A stretch of DNA of 64,000 nt from Trebouxia sp. TZW2008 (Eukaryota > Chlorophyta > Trebouxiophyceae > Trebouxiales > Trebouxiaceae): contig BDIU01000197.1 in assembly GCA_002118135.1 (NCBI GenBank), positions 124,001-188,000 on the forward strand, given 5' to 3'. A model generated the notes under the pieces. That model was not told the DNA's origin. It was given only the letters and a program-made list of their open reading frames with translations, and did not search any database. Positions 60,601-64,000 of this stretch are shown one piece after another. Position 1 is the stretch's first letter; each line of letters opens with the position of its first letter. The position numbers and the translations under genes were made by a program.

Positions 60601-62615
60601 GAATTGTTGTCATCAACGTGAGCATCAGCAGCACCCACATGGTTTCTAGTGAGTTTTCATGACCCAACTAGCAGCAATACATGCCTGCCAGGTATGCAAT
60701 TGAAGCAAAGAAAATGTGTGTTCATGATGATTATGGGAGGAATGTTCACGGTTGGTGGCGCCTGACATGCAGTTTGATGCCGTATCATCACAGAGCAGAC
60801 CCTTTGTCTGGTCAAAGTGTGATGACACCTCAAAACAGGGCCTCTGGATGTTGGAAGTGTTCCCTATCATGCTGCAAGACAGAAGAGAGCCAGCTGGCCA
60901 GACATCAGACAAGCTTGGGCACCTTGAGGTGCATGCAGCGCTGCACCATCTCAGTCAAAACGCAAATGGTCACGTGCGGCGTTTGAAGCACTTCAGGAAG
61001 AGTTTCATAACAAGACACTCCAGACACATTGGGATGACACACAGCATGAAGATCAATGTTGTACCTGGAGCCATTGGGTGCCAGATTCCAACTTCAGGGA
61101 ACAGCTGAGGTTCTTCACAGCCAAAGTCAACACCCTTCAGAGATGGAGTGTAGGACTGAGCTGTGTTCAACATAAGGTTTTCAAGATTCTCTGCGTTCCC
61201 GCCAAGCCAGTACTGCAGACTTTGAATGTAGTTCCCGCCATCACGTGCCTGCTGACTGGGCAGAAATTTGAGGACAGCTGGCAAGGTTCTGATCAGCTTC
61301 AGCAGCTGCTCCTCAAAGTTGTCATTGTTCTTCTTCAAGGTGCCAAAGAACTTCTTGATGGGTGAGTCCTTTTTGGCGCCAGTTTTGCTGCCGCCGCCCA
61401 TCAGTTTGGCAAAGTCAAATGCGCCAAGCTTGTTGAGTTTGAGTACTGCTGGCATGGAGGGAAAGACAAGACAAGCATCCAGACGGTCACGCTGAGGACC
61501 AACAACTGACACGATCTGCACAAACCCAGAACATCATAAGTTTCTGGTGCAAACAGAAAGGACAGGTATGTGCTAAGTGCAGGCCTGAGAGCACAAGTCC
61601 ATTTCAGCTAAACTTGCTGTTGCTGTGCAGCACAGTGTATTGCATATTGCGATTGCCAATGACAATGCACCAGTCGCAAACCCAGCTCATCAAGCATAGC
61701 CACGCCCTCAACAGCCCCAAACCGCTCAAGCAGCAACATGAAGATGTGTCTCCTGACTGCAGCAGGACCCTCTTGAACGCAGCGGGCATAGCAGCACGCA
61801 TGGCATGCTGTAGATGCGGACAAATCATTGCTTCTGTACGCACTGAGCAGAGTCACAGAGTTTCACTAGCAAGCATGCAAAGGGTCAATCTGGTGGTGTA
61901 GTAGCATTAGGGCATTGGCAGATGACTGACCTTGTCTGCAAGCTCTTCAATGAAGATCAGGGAGCCAATGAAGATGTTGGCATCTTCCATGTCTTTGCTG
62001 AAGACAGCGAAATTGCTGGGATCTCTAAGCTCTTCAAGCAAGTAACCCACAACCTCGACGCACACATTGCTGCGGTTGGCGTTGATGTTCTTCACTGCTT
62101 GTGTCAAGGCTGACTGGTATTGAGCTTCAAGAACAACATACACCAGCTTCACTTTTGTCCTGCCGTTTGCATTTGGTGTCACACGGCGGATCTCTGGGTT
62201 TGTTGTGGTGAAAAGGCCGCCACCTCCACCTGATTCAATATGTGAGATGTCAGTATTGCCAGCCTCCATAAACTCAAGAATTCAAGGCCAAGCCTCTGTA
62301 CTCTGACTTACTTGGACCATCTCCAATGTTAACTCTGATTGGCTCTGTGTCAATGGCAGGCACCATTGTATCAACCTCTGCTATGGCACGAATCTTGTTC
62401 CTCATGCACCCACAGGACGGCTGCAAGACATGCATGCATGAGATCATGCTAATATTTTTGGTGCTTTCTGAATATCGAAACGATTGCACTCTTACCCTGC
62501 GTGATCGGGAGGAAAGTGCACCCCTAGCAAAGTTGTGCAGCCCATGGCTACCCCTTAAAGCCTGCGCAACGCGATGAACGATTGAATATTGCCGCATCGT
62601 CGAGACAGACACCAT
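48680..62615 (-). CDS. chlH: Magnesium chelatase H subunit
   Basis: Twenty-three phased exons: 62496-62615, 62312-62420, 61931-62229, 61065-61515, 60420-60592, 59695-59807, 59218-59373, 58656-58786, 58010-58202, 57495-57624, 56977-57159, 56136-56372, 55344-55531, 54696-54900, 54096-54272, 53045-53155, 52410-52561, 51778-51886, 51233-51472, 50751-50923, 50134-50347, 49355-49510, 48680-48898. They encode 1412 residues, slightly longer than the usual 1380-1400. The first about 45 residues are a chloroplast transit peptide. Family landmarks in order: [193 protein letters not shown]. The protein binds protoporphyrin IX and, with ChlI/ChlD and ATP, inserts Mg2+ in the chlorophyll branch. Most introns carry exon-edge copies. 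Confidence 0.97.
49725..49804. other. Intronic hairpin with 38-bp arms
   Basis: Arms 49725-49762 and 49767-49804 are reverse complements with three mismatches (all transitions) and a 4-base loop TTTG. It lies in the chlH intron between exons 21 and 22. The stem (TCAGGTCATGATCCTGCC, then TTCTTAGCAT) could be a foldback mini-element or a small-RNA precursor. Confidence 0.75.
51108..51165 (+). repeat. Dispersed repeat family A, copy 3
   Basis: GTGTATGGCCCAAGTCCTGT followed by CTTGCCAGGCCAGCTTGTG. In the chlH intron before exon 19 in transcript order. Confidence 0.5.
51945..52150 (-). repeat. Two acceptor-edge copies of chlH exon 18
   Basis: Sequences matching the exon 18 start (CCAGCTTCTGYCTCTCCAAC on the plus strand) and its coding part (CCAAAGCACCACAGC) recur at 51955-52024 and 52080-52130. 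They lie upstream of the exon in transcript direction. Confidence 0.8.
54945..55080 (-). repeat. Acceptor-edge copy of chlH exon 14
   Basis: Resembles 54770-54900 (GGGTGGGTCATTCTCTGG, TGCAATGTTGACCAGGGTT, GTGGAGCCCACATG, ATCTCCAT). It has frame-breaking changes and lies upstream of the real exon in transcript direction. A similar half-copy of exon 15 lies at 54325-54440. Confidence 0.85.
56560..56976 (-). repeat. Array of about 140-bp donor-edge copies of chlH exon 11
   Basis: CTTGAAG(A/G)A(G/A)CT(T/C)TCTAGGCAGGTGCAG followed by CAGCA(A/G)A(A/G)CTGTGGTGGGGT recurs near 56569, 56700 and 56838. The real exon end is 56977-57030 (CCTTGAAGATGCTTTCTAGA). The units lie in the intron downstream of exon 11 in transcript direction and include a TACATCTTGTGAA-type intron segment. 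Confidence 0.85.
58911..58953. repeat. (ATT)n microsatellite
   Basis: About 14 ATT/GTT units in a chlH intron between exon 8 and the partial copy of exon 7. Confidence 0.9.
59059..59140 (-). repeat. Donor-edge copy of chlH exon 7
   Basis: Encodes [24 protein letters not shown] residues and ends in a GTATATG donor. It duplicates the last about 28 codons of the real exon (59218-59373) and lies downstream of it in the transcript. Using it as an extra exon would insert a repeated segment. Confidence 0.85.
59409..59490 (+). repeat. Dispersed repeat family A, copy 4
   Basis: ACGTGCCCTGGCGCAAGTGC, then GTTTGTGGCCCAGGTCTGAT and CTTGCCAGGCCAGCTTTTTC. It aligns over about 80 bp with the copy at 12971. 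Confidence 0.55.
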
Positions 62616-63005
62616 TCTAAAGAACAGAACGGCTCAAAATTGCTGCATCGCACCTGACTGCTGAAAGCGCGCAGGTGAGAATGCAAGCAGTGTGGTGTGG
62701 ACGTCTGACCGATCTGTGGCAACGTCCTGTTCATGCCTGCGCTCAAGTGCGCTGCCATTGCGCTAGTAAACAAATTCGATCAGGCTGCGCGATCTATTGC
62801 GATGGCCGCCTTTGACCGAATGTGCTGGTCTCAGGCCGCACGCACTGACACTGCAATAGAGACATGCAGCAAGTAGATAAAATCTGATTGGCTCTGTCCG
62901 CAGCTGAGGCTTTGGCGGTCGGAGATTCGCCCCGTGACACCTGCAGCATTAGTCATTCTTTTCGAGCGTGCTGAGCTGCGTGCTGTGCATGCTTTGCGAT
63001 CCTTC
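62616..63005. promoter_or_regulatory. Candidate shared promoter between chlH and the rightward gene
   Basis: The about 390 bases between the divergent ATGs at 62615 (chlH, leftward) and 63006 (rightward) must hold the chlH promoter. Its role is inferred from position only. I see no convincing TATA box or light-responsive element. Confidence 0.35.
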
Positions 63006-64000
63006 ATGGCATTTGAGTGCGAAGCGTGGCCATCGCTCGCCGGCGATGTTGATGCATTGGAAACGCCTTGCAGCAGAGAGAGCGCTTATGTCTATCAACC
63101 AGTAGACGCTCAAAAGCAGAGGGCAGCTGCAGCTCCTTTGCTGCAGCAGTCGACCGCAAGCAATGCATTCATGTGCGCGCACAGTCAGAATAATCGGTCA
63201 AGCGCAGGACTCAAGGCGAGGCACAAACATAGGCACACAGAAGACAGGGTAAGCGTTGCATGATGATGCATTTGAAGCATCATCGAACATTTTCTGTCAG
63301 ATGCAGCCCGTTTGCAAGGCGGCTACCTCCGATGTAGAGAGATGTTGGTGAAAGGACTGCATCGGCAGCATGTTTGCAGGCTGCATGGACGCCAAAATCG
63401 TTGCAACCAATCATTGCTCCCCTGCATCAGCATCAAAGAGCTAGGGTCATGCAACATGAGGCATGTGTATTTGTCAGTGCTCTTCATGACCGTTGAGCTC
63501 TGCACAGACAGTTGGTGATAACCCGAATATACATTAAACACATGCTATATAATGCCTCAATATATTTGGCCAGCACAGCATGTGTTGAACAGATCACAGC
63601 TTGCAAGGACTCAAATTTCCCCCCGCGACCTCATCCTGTCCACAAACAGCGGCTTGTTGTTCAACATCAAAGGCTTTGCCTGCAGACAGAGAAGTTGCTG
63701 TGCTGTGTCTGGCTAGTTTGCTATTAACTTCACGCATGCCAGCCACTGCTTGATTGCACCAGAATTTGCCTCTGACGCCGGGTTTCGACTTCACGATAGC
63801 ATACAAGCTGCAAGCAAACAAGGAACTACACATCTCTCAGTTGTTTGGTCTGCCCTTCACGTGAGCCTGCTGCTGTTTTGCGATCCTTGCAGCAGATCTT
63901 AGTTTCCAGGTCGACACCTACGGGTTGCCAGCGTTTTTGCACCGGATGTCAGCAATCAACATTGCGTCGGTGAACATTCTGGACAATCCCACACTGTTTC
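63006..64000 (+). CDS. 5' part of an unrecognised gene (runs off window)
   Basis: A likely first exon runs from 63006 (MAFECEAWPSLAGDVDALE) to 63249 with a GTAAGCG donor in phase 1. A second block starting near 63301 (DAARLQGGYLRCREMLVKGL) continues in that phase. A third lies at about 63760-63836 (NLPLTPGFDFTIAYKLQANK) and a fourth from 63912 to the edge (VDTYGLPAFLHRMSAINIA). The internal junctions between the second, third and fourth blocks are not settled, and the last block is open in two frames. I do not recognise the family. Confidence 0.4.

Noticed and set aside
61640..61770. Minus-strand frame inside a chlH intron reading [22 protein letters not shown] residues
   Set aside because: It looks protein-like, but ChlH is complete and in frame without it, it matches no part of ChlH, and no clean acceptor/donor pair frames it. 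Probably chance or a relic.

Overview
The window looks like nuclear DNA of a green alga (chlorophyte). It carries a multi-exon magnesium-chelatase H subunit, a Rubisco-LSMT-type SET-domain protein with a transit-peptide-like N-terminus, a plant-type NAD formate dehydrogenase and UBC12. Genes are densely interrupted: 23 exons in chlH, 11 in the formate dehydrogenase gene, 9 each in the SET, MFS and 702-aa genes. Introns begin GT (three begin GC) and end AG. The lineage is inferred from gene content and could be a trebouxiophyte; no rRNA or organellar marker is present. I saw no tRNA, rRNA, CRISPR or bacterial-style operon.

Layout, left to right. 1-8.7 kb (+): 3' part of a BK/Slo-type potassium channel, the cytosolic RCK1-linker-RCK2 ring. 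9.2-15.4 kb (+): SET-domain protein. 15.4-19.4 kb: poorly resolved, repeat-rich, with at least two phased exons of an unrecognised minus-strand gene. 20.0-21.2 kb (+): complete UBC12 (NEDD8/RUB E2). 22.0-26.8 kb (-): formate dehydrogenase. 28.3-35.3 kb (-): coiled-coil protein resembling ADIP/SSX2IP. 36.1-40.6 kb (-): 424-aa major-facilitator transporter. 41.5-46.2 kb (-): unrecognised 702-aa protein with an internal exon-pair duplication. 46.9-47.2 kb (+): intronless 107-aa protein. 48.7-62.6 kb (-): complete chlH (1412 aa). 63.0 kb to the right edge (+): 5' end of an unrecognised gene.

I assembled UBC12 (182 aa), FDH (425 aa), SET (511 aa), MFS (424 aa), the 702-aa protein and ChlH (1412 aa) exon by exon. 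In each case the exon lengths sum to a multiple of three and the reading frame stays open across every junction. The genes do not form one pathway. ChlH serves chlorophyll synthesis, the SET protein probably methylates a chloroplast target, FDH oxidises formate in the mitochondrion, UBC12 drives cullin neddylation, and the rest concern membranes or the cytoskeleton.

The most unusual property is structural. In nearly every long intron, one edge of the neighbouring exon has been copied in tandem into that intron. Acceptor-edge copies lie upstream of the exon and donor-edge copies lie downstream. The copies are truncated and decayed and sometimes form arrays of 4-8 units of about 110-140 bp. Also present are a pogo/Tc1-mariner-like MITE with perfect inverted termini and a TA duplication, two short dispersed repeat families, a 38-bp-arm hairpin in a chlH intron, and three GC-AG introns.
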